A stretch of 64,000 nt of DNA from DAOUJW01 sp034421015. Its GTDB lineage: Bacteria > Chloroflexota > Dehalococcoidia > Lucifugimonadales > UBA2985. The position numbers were made by a program, and so were the translations under genes. The stretch is taken from positions 1 to 64,000 of the forward strand of contig DAOUKT010000028.1 of NCBI GenBank assembly GCA_034421015.1. The letters run 5' to 3'. Shown piece after piece: positions 28,162 to 35,835 of the stretch; position 1 is the stretch's first letter; each line of letters begins with the position of its first letter. Below the pieces are notes generated by a model. That model was not told the DNA's origin, did not search any database, and saw nothing but the letters and a program-made list of their open reading frames with translations.

Positions 28162-28305
28162 ATGAAAGATACCCCACCATTCAGCCTGGAGTCTGTTTAC
28201 GGCTCCGTAAAGCCGTCTGCCAGACCTGAGGACTTTAGCTCAATCTCCCGGAAAGCTAAGGATGCCAAGGTTGAGGAGACTATGCGGGAGCTGAGGAGGG
28301 CCTAG
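28162..28305 (+). CDS. Orphan antitoxin-like small protein (47 residues)
   Basis: The frame encodes 47 residues: MKDTPPFSLESVYGSVKPSA, then RPEDFSSISRKAKDAKVEET, then MRELRRA. The layout (S/TLESVYGSV, RPEDF, charged C-terminal helix) is like the small VapB-type antitoxins that normally precede a PIN-domain toxin. Here no toxin follows: the next gene, at 28306, is nifS, whose TTG start directly follows this stop and whose ribosome site (aggagg) lies inside this gene. It may be an orphan antitoxin left after toxin loss, or a regulatory leader peptide. A TATAAT lies 36 nt before its start. Confidence 0.5.
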   Translation: MKDTPPFSLESVYGSVKPSARPEDFSSISRKAKDAKVEETMRELRRA

Positions 28306-29502
28306 TTGCAGGAGCAGCCGAGGATGGTCTACATGGATCACGCAGCCACCACTCCGGTGCGCCCGGAGGTTATGGAGGCTATGCTGCCCTATTTCACCCA
28401 CCGGTTCGGGAACGCCTCCAGCCTGTACACCCTGGCCCAGGAGTCGCGGAGGGCGGTGGACGAGGCCAGGGAGACGGTGGCGCGGGTCCTTGGCTGCCGC
28501 ACCAGCGAGGTTGTCTTCACCAGCGGCGGCAGCGAGTCCGACAACACCGCGCTGAAGGGCGCGGCCCACGCCCTCAAGCAGACCGGCAACCACATCATCA
28601 CCACAAGCATTGAGCACCACGCCATCCTGCACACCTGCCAGCACCTTGAGGACAACGGCTTCAGGGTCACCTACCTGCCCGTCGACAGGGACGGCTTGGT
28701 GGCTGTCGATGACGTGCTCAAGGCCGTCACCGACGAGACCATTCTTGTCAGCGTAATGCAGGCAAACAACGAGATCGGGACCATCCAGCCGGTGGCCGAC
28801 ATGGCCCGGGGCGTCAAGAAGCTCGCGAAGAGCATGGGACGCACCATCGCGTTCCACACCGACGCGGTGCAGGCCCCCGGCTTCCTGGACATCGACGTCA
28901 ACGCCCTTGGCGTGGACATGCTGAGCCTGTCGTCCCACAAGTTCTATGGCCCCAAGGGTGTCGGAGTGCTGTACGTGCGAAGGGGCACTCCCTTCAACCC
29001 GCAGCAGTTTGGCGGGGCACAGGAGAGGCAGCGCCGCGCCGGCACCGAGAACGTGCCCGGGATAGTCGGCACGGCAGTGGCCCTCAGGCTCGCTGCGGAG
29101 GAGCGGGAGGCCAGCAGCAGCCACTGCCTGGAGCTGCGGGACAGCCTGATACGGGGCATCCAGGAGCGCATCGAGAGGGTGCGCCTCAACGGCCACCCGA
29201 CGCTCCGCCTGCCCAACAACGTGAACTTCTCCTTTGAGGGCGTCGAGGGTGAGCCTATACTTCTGGGCCTTGATTTCGCGGGCACGGCCGCCTCCAGCGG
29301 CAGCGCCTGCACCTCCGGCGCGCTGGAGCCGTCTCACGTGCTGCTGGCCCTGGGACTGCCCGCCGACCTCGCCCAGGCCAGCCTTCGCCTGACACTTGGC
29401 AGGGACAATACACAGGAGGACGTGGAGCACGTGCTGCGCGTCCTGCCGGAACTGGTGGGGCGGCTTCGAGCCATGCCCAGCCTGTCCCGCGTGACTTCTT
29501 AA
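28306..29502 (+). CDS. Cysteine desulfurase (NifS/IscS family)
   Basis: A 398-residue PLP enzyme that takes sulfur from cysteine for Fe-S clusters or tRNA thiolation. The PLP lysine is K212 (SSHKFYGPKG) and the catalytic cysteine on its loop is C335 (SGSACTSG). The N terminus MVYMDHAATTPVRPEV is typical. TTG 28306 is preferred because aggagg is 6 nt upstream; ATG 28324 is the alternative. No iscU or mnmA is next to it in this window. Confidence 0.95.
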   Translation: MQEQPRMVYMDHAATTPVRPEVMEAMLPYFTHRFGNASSLYTLAQESRRAVDEARETVARVLGCRTSEVVFTSGGSESDNTALKGAAHALKQTGNHIITTSIEHHAILHTCQHLEDNGFRVTYLPVDRDGLVAVDDVLKAVTDETILVSVMQANNEIGTIQPVADMARGVKKLAKSMGRTIAFHTDAVQAPGFLDIDVNALGVDMLSLSSHKFYGPKGVGVLYVRRGTPFNPQQFGGAQERQRRAGTENVPGIVGTAVALRLAAEEREASSSHCLELRDSLIRGIQERIERVRLNGHPTLRLPNNVNFSFEGVEGEPILLGLDFAGTAASSGSACTSGALEPSHVLLALGLPADLAQASLRLTLGRDNTQEDVEHVLRVLPELVGRLRAMPSLSRVTS

Positions 29503-29510
29503 TCTAAGAC

Positions 29511-30392
29511 ATGAACAAGACCCGTCTTACCAATCTACTCGTCATCGCAGCGCTGCTGACCCTCATCACCGCCGTGGCGTGCATTCGCGGCGGCGACCGC
29601 GAGTACGGAGGCAGGGGCGAGGTCGTCCACGTCGGCGCGCACGTGCCCGTGAAGCTGGACAGGGTGGTGTATGCCCTTCCCAGGTACTGCGAGGAGCCGG
29701 AGGAGGGCGCCCAGGCGGCGGATGTCTCGGAGCTGGACGCCCTGACCGCGCTCTACACCTCCGCAGGCGGGGTCAACTGGGAGAACAGCGACGGCTGGCT
29801 GAGCGGCGCGCCCCCGGGCGAATGGCACGGCGTGACCACCAACGACGCTGGCAGTGTCACCGCGATCGCCCTGCCCGAAAACAACCTCGCCGGCGCGCTT
29901 CCAAATGAGCTTCGCGGTCTCTCCAACCTGACGTTTCTGGACATAACGGACAACGACGGCCTCACCGGCTGCGTGCCGGACTCCTTGCAGAACGTATCGA
30001 TTCAGGGCTTCGTTGAGGCCGGTCTGAACCAGAACTACGTCATCGCCCCCAAGGTGCCTGGCAACGTCATAGCCGCCGTGAGGACCAGGGTGCTCAACCC
30101 GGAGTCGACCCAGATCACCCTCTCCGTAGACGAGGAGGCCGCCAACCTGAGGGACGTGAACGACATCCAGTACAAACTGATCAACCCTCTTCCGGGCGAG
30201 GGGGCCGTGGAGACCGACGAGGAGGCCCCGGAGGACAACACCTATGCGGCCCGCATCTGGGGGGAGTTCCAGGTGATCACAGGCTTTGAGATACCGGGCT
30301 GGCTCTACTTTGAGGTGCCTGAAACGCTTGAGTTCTCGTCCCTGGTCTGGGAGGACCTGGAGTTCGTCAGGGTGCGCTATCCAACGGATTGA
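29511..30392 (+). CDS. Leucine-rich-repeat lipoprotein
   Basis: A 293-residue exported lipoprotein (signal LLTLITAVAC, Cys at about residue 24). Residues about 75-165 form short plant-type leucine-rich repeats: LTALYTSAGGVNWENSDGWL, ITAIALPENNLAGALPNEL-like, and LSNLTFLDITDNDGLTGCVP. The remainder is beta-rich with no assigned family. It is likely a surface adhesion or recognition protein. It begins 8 nt after nifS without a clear ribosome site. Confidence 0.75.
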   Translation: MNKTRLTNLLVIAALLTLITAVACIRGGDREYGGRGEVVHVGAHVPVKLDRVVYALPRYCEEPEEGAQAADVSELDALTALYTSAGGVNWENSDGWLSGAPPGEWHGVTTNDAGSVTAIALPENNLAGALPNELRGLSNLTFLDITDNDGLTGCVPDSLQNVSIQGFVEAGLNQNYVIAPKVPGNVIAAVRTRVLNPESTQITLSVDEEAANLRDVNDIQYKLINPLPGEGAVETDEEAPEDNTYAARIWGEFQVITGFEIPGWLYFEVPETLEFSSLVWEDLEFVRVRYPTD

Positions 30393-30461
30393 GGCTGAGG
30401 ATGAGCCGTTTCGACGCCCTCAGCCTGGCCTGAGGGCGGGCCGAGCTAGTCGGAGAAAGGT

Positions 30462-31316
30462 ATGAATACGCTAAAGACGGGATTCCTGCTGATAGTGATG
30501 TCGATGCTGCTGGTCACGGCCGGCTACCTGCTGGGAGGCCCTACGGGTATGATCATCGCCCTGGGCATCTCCCTGCTGATGAACGTCGGCGCCTACTGGA
30601 AGAGCGACAGCCTTGCCCTGAAGATGGCCGGGGCCAGGGAGGTCACCCCGGAGGAGGCGCCTGAGCTGCACTTCATCGTGGACGAGCAGGCCAGGCTGAG
30701 CGGCCTGCCCAAGCCAAGGGTGTACGTCATCCAGAACGACTCTCCCAACGCCTTCGCCACCGGGCGGAATCCCCAGAACGCGGCCGTTGCCGCAACCACG
30801 GGCATCATGCGCATCCTGAACCGCGACGAGCTGTCCGCGGTCATGGCCCACGAGATGGCTCACGTTGGGAACAGGGACACCCTGATTATGACCGTCGCCG
30901 CGACCATAGCCGGGGCCATCACCTTCCTGGCGATATTCGCTCGCTTCGCCATGCTCTTTGGCGGCTTCGGCCGGAGGGACTCCGGAGGGTTCGGGCCCAT
31001 GGTTGGGATAGTCGGGCTGCTGGTGATTGCCATTGTCCTTCCACTGGCAGCCATACTTGTGCGCGCCGCCATATCCCGTACCAGGGAGTACCAGGCCGAC
31101 ACCACGGGCGCGGAGAACTGCCGGAACCCCTGGGCGCTGGCCAGCGCGCTGGAGAAGCTGGAGCGCGGGGCGAGCCAGAGGCCGATGAAGGTCAACGAGG
31201 CCGTCTCCCACCTGTTCATAGTCAACCCCCTCAGCGGATTCTCGGCAACGATGTTCTCCACGCACCCGCCACTGCAGAAGCGGATCGCCAGGCTCAGGGA
31301 CATGCGGGGGTTCTAG
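30462..31316 (+). CDS. htpX: HtpX-type membrane zinc metalloprotease
   Basis: A 284-residue M48B protease of membrane protein quality control. The zinc motif is H130-E131-M-A-H134 (VMAHEMAHVGNRD), with a downstream Glu expected in SRTREYQAD. Two N-terminal and two central hydrophobic helices are visible. The C-terminal THPPLQKRIARL is the family signature. The ATG follows an agaaaggt site. It is probably monocistronic, since a 390-nt repeat region follows. Confidence 0.95.
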   Translation: MNTLKTGFLLIVMSMLLVTAGYLLGGPTGMIIALGISLLMNVGAYWKSDSLALKMAGAREVTPEEAPELHFIVDEQARLSGLPKPRVYVIQNDSPNAFATGRNPQNAAVAATTGIMRILNRDELSAVMAHEMAHVGNRDTLIMTVAATIAGAITFLAIFARFAMLFGGFGRRDSGGFGPMVGIVGLLVIAIVLPLAAILVRAAISRTREYQADTTGAENCRNPWALASALEKLERGASQRPMKVNEAVSHLFIVNPLSGFSATMFSTHPPLQKRIARLRDMRGF

Positions 31317-31346
31317 GGGCCAAGCTGTCCGGGCGGATCCACCCTG

Positions 31347-31538
31347 AGACTGTTGAATAACTGGGGCATTCCCCCCAAAGAAGCGTTCCAACTGTCATTC
31401 TGAACGGAGCATTGCGGAGTGAAGAATCCAAAGCCTCTGCCAGTAAAGATGCGGCACCTTGGACGAAACACCCTGGATTCTTCGCTGCGCTCAGAATGAC
31501 ACTGATAGAGGGCTTAGTCACGAGTTAACCAAAGGTTT
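31347..31538. repeat. Family B miniature repeat, complete copy
   Basis: The left end AGACTGTTGAATAACT (31347-31362) and the right end AGTTAACCAAAGGTTT (31523-31538) are imperfect inverted repeats. Inside, GTCATTCTGAACGGAGCATT with GCGGAGTGAAGAATCC is mirrored by GGATTCTTCGCTGCGCTCAG and GAATGAC. It fills the first half of the 31317-31707 gap. Confidence 0.8.
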
Positions 31539-31621
31539 ACCACGTCATCCTTCCCGCGCGCCCCGGCAAAGGGCGTATTGCGTCATCAGGTACACTGCCG
31601 GAAACGCCTTGAGGCGGCTTG

Positions 31622-31651
31622 TTGACTTGGCTGCCGCAAACCTGCTATTTT
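31622..31651 (+). promoter_or_regulatory. Candidate promoter of the A-T-R reductase gene
   Basis: TTGACT (31622-31627) and TATTTT (31646-31651) are separated by 18 nt. The predicted start of transcription is near 31658, about 50 nt before the ATG. Confidence 0.45.
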
Positions 31652-31707
31652 CCCCGCACAGAGACTGACGTCGGCGGCGTTCTGACGGCCGGAGTTGAGG
31701 ATGAGCT

Positions 31708-34689
31708 ATGGATTCTCCAGATTTCTGTCTGACGGACCTCTTCAAAGCCCAGGCAGCCAGGACACCGGATAGCCCTGCGATCGTATCAGACGGTTCGGAG
31801 CAAACTTACGCGCAGCTGGACAGGGACACGGACTCGCTGGCCGCCTACCTCCAACGGCGCGGCGTCTCGGCGTCGGAGCCGGTGGGCATATTCATGGAGA
31901 CCTGCCCGGAGTACATAGTGGCCAGCCTGGGGATTCTGAAGGCGGGCGCCGGCTTCATGCCCGTTACCCTGGACTCTCCAGGCCATCTGGTCCGGGCCAT
32001 CCTGGAAGAGTCCAGGCCCAGGGTGGTCATCACCAGGAAACAGCACCAGGCCAGGCTGAACGATCTGGGCGACGTCCACGTTCTGGCTATAGACGGCGAC
32101 GAGGACTGGGCAGGACTCGATGCAGCGCCCCACAGTCGCAGCAGCGACAGCGACTCTCTGGCCTTCCTCCCCTACACCTCCGGCACCACAGGCGCGCCGA
32201 AGGGGGTGATGCAGACCGGCGGCGCGCTGGTCTCGTCTTATTTCGCCAGGTACAAATTCAGCTCATACGCGGTCGGAGACAGGGTCGCCTGCAACATCTT
32301 CTTTCCCTGGGAGTTCCTCCGCCCGCTGCTCAAGGGCGGCGCGGTGTACGTAATCCCTGACGAAGTTATATTCCTGCCCAGGGCCCTGACCGGGTTCATC
32401 TCGGAGCGCCGCATATCCGAGGTCCTGTTCACGCCCTCCCTGCTGCAGGGCGTCCTGCGGTCCGCGGAGCGCGACATCCTGCGTGAGCGGCTGGCCTCCC
32501 TTCGGGTGGTCTGGCTGAACGGGGAGGTCGTGCCCACCAGCCTGCTGAGACAGGCGCTTGAGGTCCTCCCCGCTGATGCCCGTATCTTCAACACCTACAG
32601 CATCAGCGAAACCCACGACGTCTGCACAATCGACCTGACGGACTTTGCCACGGACGGAAGGGACGTGTGCCCGGTTGGCCCGCCGATGGATGGAGTGACC
32701 ATCCGGGTGCTCCCGGAGGGGGAGACCGCCCTGGCCACGGAGGGGACCGGCGAGCTGTTCATCGGCGGCAGCGGCCTTGCAAGGGGTTACCTCGGCAGGC
32801 CGGACCTGGACGCCCAGAAGTTCGTTGAACGGGACGGCGAAAGGTACTTCGCCACGGGAGACCTGGCCCACGTCGACGAGCAGGGCATGACGACAATCGT
32901 TGGCCGGGACGATTCGATGGTCAAGATCAGGGGCTACACCGTTTACCTGAGCGCCATAGAGGAGATGCTCAGAAAGCACTGCGACGTGGCGGATACTGTG
33001 GTGGTAACCGAAAACGAAGACGACACGAACAAGCGGCTGGTGGCTTACGTTGTCCGGGGGCCGGAGGCAGCGTGGCGGGTCGACACCCGGAGCGGAACCA
33101 GCAGGGACCTCCGCAACGTTCTGGAGCGCTATCTTCCCCACTACATGGTGCCCAGCCGCTTCATGGAGATGGAGGAGCTTCCCGTAAATCAACTGACTGG
33201 GAAGCTGGACCGCAAAGCCCTGCCCAGTGTGTCGGAGGCGAGGCCCATCGCACAGGCCCAGGCGCCCCTCCCCAAGGACGCGACGGCGGCGGAACGCCGC
33301 GGGGCACTGCGCCGGCTGTGGGGTGAGGCGCTGGAGACCGACAGCAACTCCCTGGCTGACGACTGGAACTTCTTCGACATCGGAGGCCACTCCCTGACGG
33401 CCCTCAGCCTCACCCTGGGCATGGAGCGGACATTCGGGATTGAGCTTCGGGGCACGGAGATATACGAGTTCCCCACAATAGACGGGATGTCGGCGTACCT
33501 GGAGGACGGGGACTCGCACACGAGCGCAAGGGCAGCGCTGGCCGAGGACTCAAGGCTGGAACCGGAGATTTCCCCAAAGGGCAGTGCAAGGATCACTCGC
33601 TTGTCCGATGCCTCCTCAGTCTTCTTCACCGGAGCTACCGGCTTCCTTGGGGCCTTCCTCCTCGACGAGTTGCTGCGCTCCACCGGCCCGGACACCCGGT
33701 TCTACTGCCTGGTGCGTGAGAGGGGCTCAGGGCAGGAGAATTCGACCAACCGGGTCCTGGGCGCGTTGAAGTTCTACGGACTGGAAGGCCAATCCCATGC
33801 AGACCGGATCATCCCTGTGGCGGGCGACCTTACGCAGCCGCGAATGGGACTGGAAGAGGACGAATATCGGAAACTCGCTGAACAGATCGACCTGATATTC
33901 CACTGCGCCGCCAACGTCAACTACACCTATACCTACAATCTGGCCAAGCCCCACACCGTCGGCGGGACCCTTGAGGTCATCAAGTTCGCCTGCACAGCCC
34001 ACACGAAACCCGTCCAGTACATCTCCTCCAATGGCGTCTTTCCGGGAGGAGACAGCACACCCTACCTGGAGGACAACCTGATAGACGGCTTTGTGGACAG
34101 GATGGAGGGAGGCTACAACCAGGCAAAGTGGGTGGCCGAGCGTCTTGTCTGGTCGGCGGCGGAGCGGGGGCTGCCCGTCTGCATATTCAGGCCCGGAAAC
34201 ATAGGCCACCACAGCGTAACCGGCGTGGTCAACCCCAACGACTTCCAAACCCTGATAATCAAGGCCTGCGTGCGCTCCGGGCGCGCGCCCGTTGCGCCGG
34301 GCTGGCGGTTCGAGATGACGCCTGTCGATTTCCTGGTGAGCGCAATCGCGAAGCTCTCCGACGACCCTGCGCATCTGGGCAAGGTCTACAACGTGGTCGA
34401 GCCCGCGCCCGTCCCGGCCGCCGGCGTCTTCGCCAACATGGTCGGCAGGGGCTACGTGACGGAGCAGGTGGCCTTGAACGACTGGAAAGCGACGCTCCGC
34501 GAGACGGCGGACCGGGAAAACGACCTGGAGCTGAGGGTCCTGGTGGACTCCATTGACTCGGTTGAGTCCTATCTGACCGACACCAGCGTCTACGACACTG
34601 CCAGGTTCAGTGAAGTCGTCTCTCAGCTCGGTTTGCGGGCGCCTGCGGTGGACGTGGACTACGTGACCAGATTTCTGTCGGCGCCATAG
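31708..34689 (+). CDS. NRPS-like carboxylate reductase (adenylation - carrier - thioester reductase)
   Basis: A 993-residue single-module enzyme. Residues about 10-510 are an adenylation domain (YTSGTTGAPKG near 155; FATGDLAHVDEQG; GRDDSMVKIRGY). A carrier domain with the phosphopantetheine site FFDIGGHSLTA follows near 555. A Rossmann thioester-reductase domain covers about 635-993 (FFTGATGFLGAFLL; YNQAKWVAE with the catalytic Tyr and Lys). This is the layout of Lys2-type or carboxylic acid reductases: activate an acid with ATP, hold it as a thioester, release it as an aldehyde with NAD(P)H. The place of the amino-acid-specific Asp in motif A4 reads IFFPWEF, so the substrate may not be an alpha-amino acid. 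It is monocistronic; the stop abuts tRNA-Gln. Confidence 0.88.
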   Translation: MDSPDFCLTDLFKAQAARTPDSPAIVSDGSEQTYAQLDRDTDSLAAYLQRRGVSASEPVGIFMETCPEYIVASLGILKAGAGFMPVTLDSPGHLVRAILEESRPRVVITRKQHQARLNDLGDVHVLAIDGDEDWAGLDAAPHSRSSDSDSLAFLPYTSGTTGAPKGVMQTGGALVSSYFARYKFSSYAVGDRVACNIFFPWEFLRPLLKGGAVYVIPDEVIFLPRALTGFISERRISEVLFTPSLLQGVLRSAERDILRERLASLRVVWLNGEVVPTSLLRQALEVLPADARIFNTYSISETHDVCTIDLTDFATDGRDVCPVGPPMDGVTIRVLPEGETALATEGTGELFIGGSGLARGYLGRPDLDAQKFVERDGERYFATGDLAHVDEQGMTTIVGRDDSMVKIRGYTVYLSAIEEMLRKHCDVADTVVVTENEDDTNKRLVAYVVRGPEAAWRVDTRSGTSRDLRNVLERYLPHYMVPSRFMEMEELPVNQLTGKLDRKALPSVSEARPIAQAQAPLPKDATAAERRGALRRLWGEALETDSNSLADDWNFFDIGGHSLTALSLTLGMERTFGIELRGTEIYEFPTIDGMSAYLEDGDSHTSARAALAEDSRLEPEISPKGSARITRLSDASSVFFTGATGFLGAFLLDELLRSTGPDTRFYCLVRERGSGQENSTNRVLGALKFYGLEGQSHADRIIPVAGDLTQPRMGLEEDEYRKLAEQIDLIFHCAANVNYTYTYNLAKPHTVGGTLEVIKFACTAHTKPVQYISSNGVFPGGDSTPYLEDNLIDGFVDRMEGGYNQAKWVAERLVWSAAERGLPVCIFRPGNIGHHSVTGVVNPNDFQTLIIKACVRSGRAPVAPGWRFEMTPVDFLVSAIAKLSDDPAHLGKVYNVVEPAPVPAAGVFANMVGRGYVTEQVALNDWKATLRETADRENDLELRVLVDSIDSVESYLTDTSVYDTARFSEVVSQLGLRAPAVDVDYVTRFLSAP

Positions 34690-34763
34690 TGGCTGCCCGG
34701 CCTGGATTCGAACCAGGGTCAGGGGATCCAAAGTCCCCTGTGCTACCACTACACCACCGGGCA
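34690..34763 (-). tRNA. tRNA-Gln (anticodon TTG), CCA encoded
   Basis: A minus-strand cloverleaf with acceptor arms TGCCCGG/CCGGGCA, including the T1-A72 pair typical of bacterial tRNA-Gln. Anticodon loop CTTTGGA gives TTG. Discriminator G and an encoded CCA are present. The CCA directly touches the stop codon (34687-34689) of the convergent reductase gene. Confidence 0.96.
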
Positions 34764-34847
34764 CCGGTTTCATAGCCGCGCCAAGGCCATAGTCCCATTG
34801 TAATACCGAGGGTTGACGTGGTCAAAAGGACAGAGAAAACAGGCCCG

Positions 34848-35026
34848 CGTATTCTCTACAGGCAATTGCGAGCGGCACCGCTCATACTGAGCTCGTCGAA
34901 GTAAATGAGCGGTTTCAGCCACGTCCGCCGTCTTCCCGCTCATATGGTTCGACTGGCTCACCATGAGCGGGAAGGGAGTTGCGCTTCAAACGACATTGGC
35001 ATTACCAACCCGTATAGAGAATACCG
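34848..35026. repeat. Family A miniature repeat, complete copy
   Basis: It runs from CGTATTCTCTACAGGC to CGTATAGAGAATACC with inverted ends. Inner arms CACCGCTCATACTGAGCTCG and GTAAATGAGCGG pair. The right end lies only about 15 nt before the -35 box of the rpmH promoter. With tRNA-Gln it accounts for the 34764-35086 gap. Confidence 0.8.
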
Positions 35027-35040
35027 TGCATGGCCTCCAA

Positions 35041-35070
35041 TTGACACTGCAAAGGCGCAGCAATTATAAT
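35041..35070 (+). promoter_or_regulatory. Strong sigma70-type promoter for the rpmH operon
   Basis: TTGACA (35041-35046) and TATAAT (35065-35070) are both perfect consensus boxes, separated by 18 nt. The rpmH ATG lies 16 nt after the -10 box, so the leader should be only about 10 nt, with no room for a normal ribosome site. Confidence 0.85.
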
Positions 35071-35086
35071 TCCCGTCTGTAGTCCA

Positions 35087-35224
35087 ATGACAAAAAGAAC
35101 CTATCAACCAAAAGTCAGACGAAGGAAAAGGGTGCACGGCTTCTTCTCGCGCATGCAGACGCGGGGTGGCCAGAACGTCCTCAAGCGAAGGCGGTTCAAG
35201 GGCCGGCAGCGGCTAACCGTTTAG
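35087..35224 (+). CDS. rpmH: Ribosomal protein bL34
   Basis: A 45-residue, very basic protein: MTKRTYQPKVRRRKRVHGFF, then SRMQTRGGQNVLKRRRFKGR, then QRLTV. This is the normal sequence and length of large-subunit protein bL34. ATG 35087 has no Shine-Dalgarno and follows the promoter with an almost leaderless mRNA. It is the first gene of rpmH-rnpA-yidD-lipoprotein-yidC-jag. dnaA does not lie upstream, as it does in many genomes. Confidence 0.97.
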   Translation: MTKRTYQPKVRRRKRVHGFFSRMQTRGGQNVLKRRRFKGRQRLTV

Positions 35225-35266
35225 GCCAGGGTATCACCGTCTACTTCGCAGTTCACTCTCAACTGA

Positions 35267-35629
35267 ATGCAAAAAGAGCTACGCCTCAAGAAGGCGCAGG
35301 AATTCTCTCACATCTATCGCCAGGGAAGATCGTGGGCCAACGACCTTATGGTGTTGAAGGCCTTGCCCAATGGGACAGACGGCAGGAACAGGTACGGCTT
35401 CACCGTGGGCAAGAGGACCGGCAACGCCGTGGTTCGCAACACCATCAAGCGCAGGACCAGAGAGGTGGTGCGCAACACGCCCACGGTGGGCGGCTGGGAC
35501 ATGATCTTCATCGCCCGACGGGGAGCAGGCGCGGCAGACTTCCCCAGGCTCAAGGCGTCGGTGACGGACCTTCTCCGGAGGGGGAAGCTGCTGGACAAGG
35601 GTCAGCAGGCGGAGAACCCCAAGGGATGA
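35267..35629 (+). CDS. rnpA: Ribonuclease P protein component
   Basis: A 120-residue basic RNase P protein that helps the catalytic RNA mature tRNA 5' ends. The conserved RNR-type region reads GNAVVRNTIKRRTREVVRN, preceded by RYGFTVGKRTG. It starts with LRLKKAQEFSHIYRQG, which is standard. It is 42 nt from rpmH, and its stop overlaps yidD (ATGA). Confidence 0.95.
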   Translation: MQKELRLKKAQEFSHIYRQGRSWANDLMVLKALPNGTDGRNRYGFTVGKRTGNAVVRNTIKRRTREVVRNTPTVGGWDMIFIARRGAGAADFPRLKASVTDLLRRGKLLDKGQQAENPKG

Positions 35630-35835
35630 AGCAGGCGGCGCTGGGGGCAATACGCCTCTACCAGAGGGCGATTTCACCGTACATGCCGGCGACATGCCGG
35701 TACGAGCCAAGCTGCTCCCACTACTCCCACGAGGCCATCCACAGGTACTGGTTCGTCCGCGGCGTCCGGTTGACCATTGCACGACTGGCCAGATGTACGC
35801 CCATCGGCGGGACAGGCTATGACCCAGTCCCCTGA
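35626..35835 (+). CDS. yidD: Membrane protein insertion efficiency factor YidD
   Basis: A 69-residue protein with the YidD signature: RLYQRAISPYMPATCRYEPS followed by CSHYSHEAIHRYW, and the late CTPIGGTGYDPVP. It has an amphipathic N-terminal helix and lies at the membrane, helping YidC/Sec insertion. The ATG overlaps the rnpA stop by 4 nt (35626-35629). Its end overlaps the next gene by 17 nt. Confidence 0.93.
   Translation: MKQAALGAIRLYQRAISPYMPATCRYEPSCSHYSHEAIHRYWFVRGVRLTIARLARCTPIGGTGYDPVP

Noticed and set aside
34764..35086. Possible replication origin next to rpmH-rnpA.
   Set aside because: No dnaA, no cluster of TTATCCACA-like boxes and no AT-rich unwinding region; the gap is a family A repeat plus a promoter.
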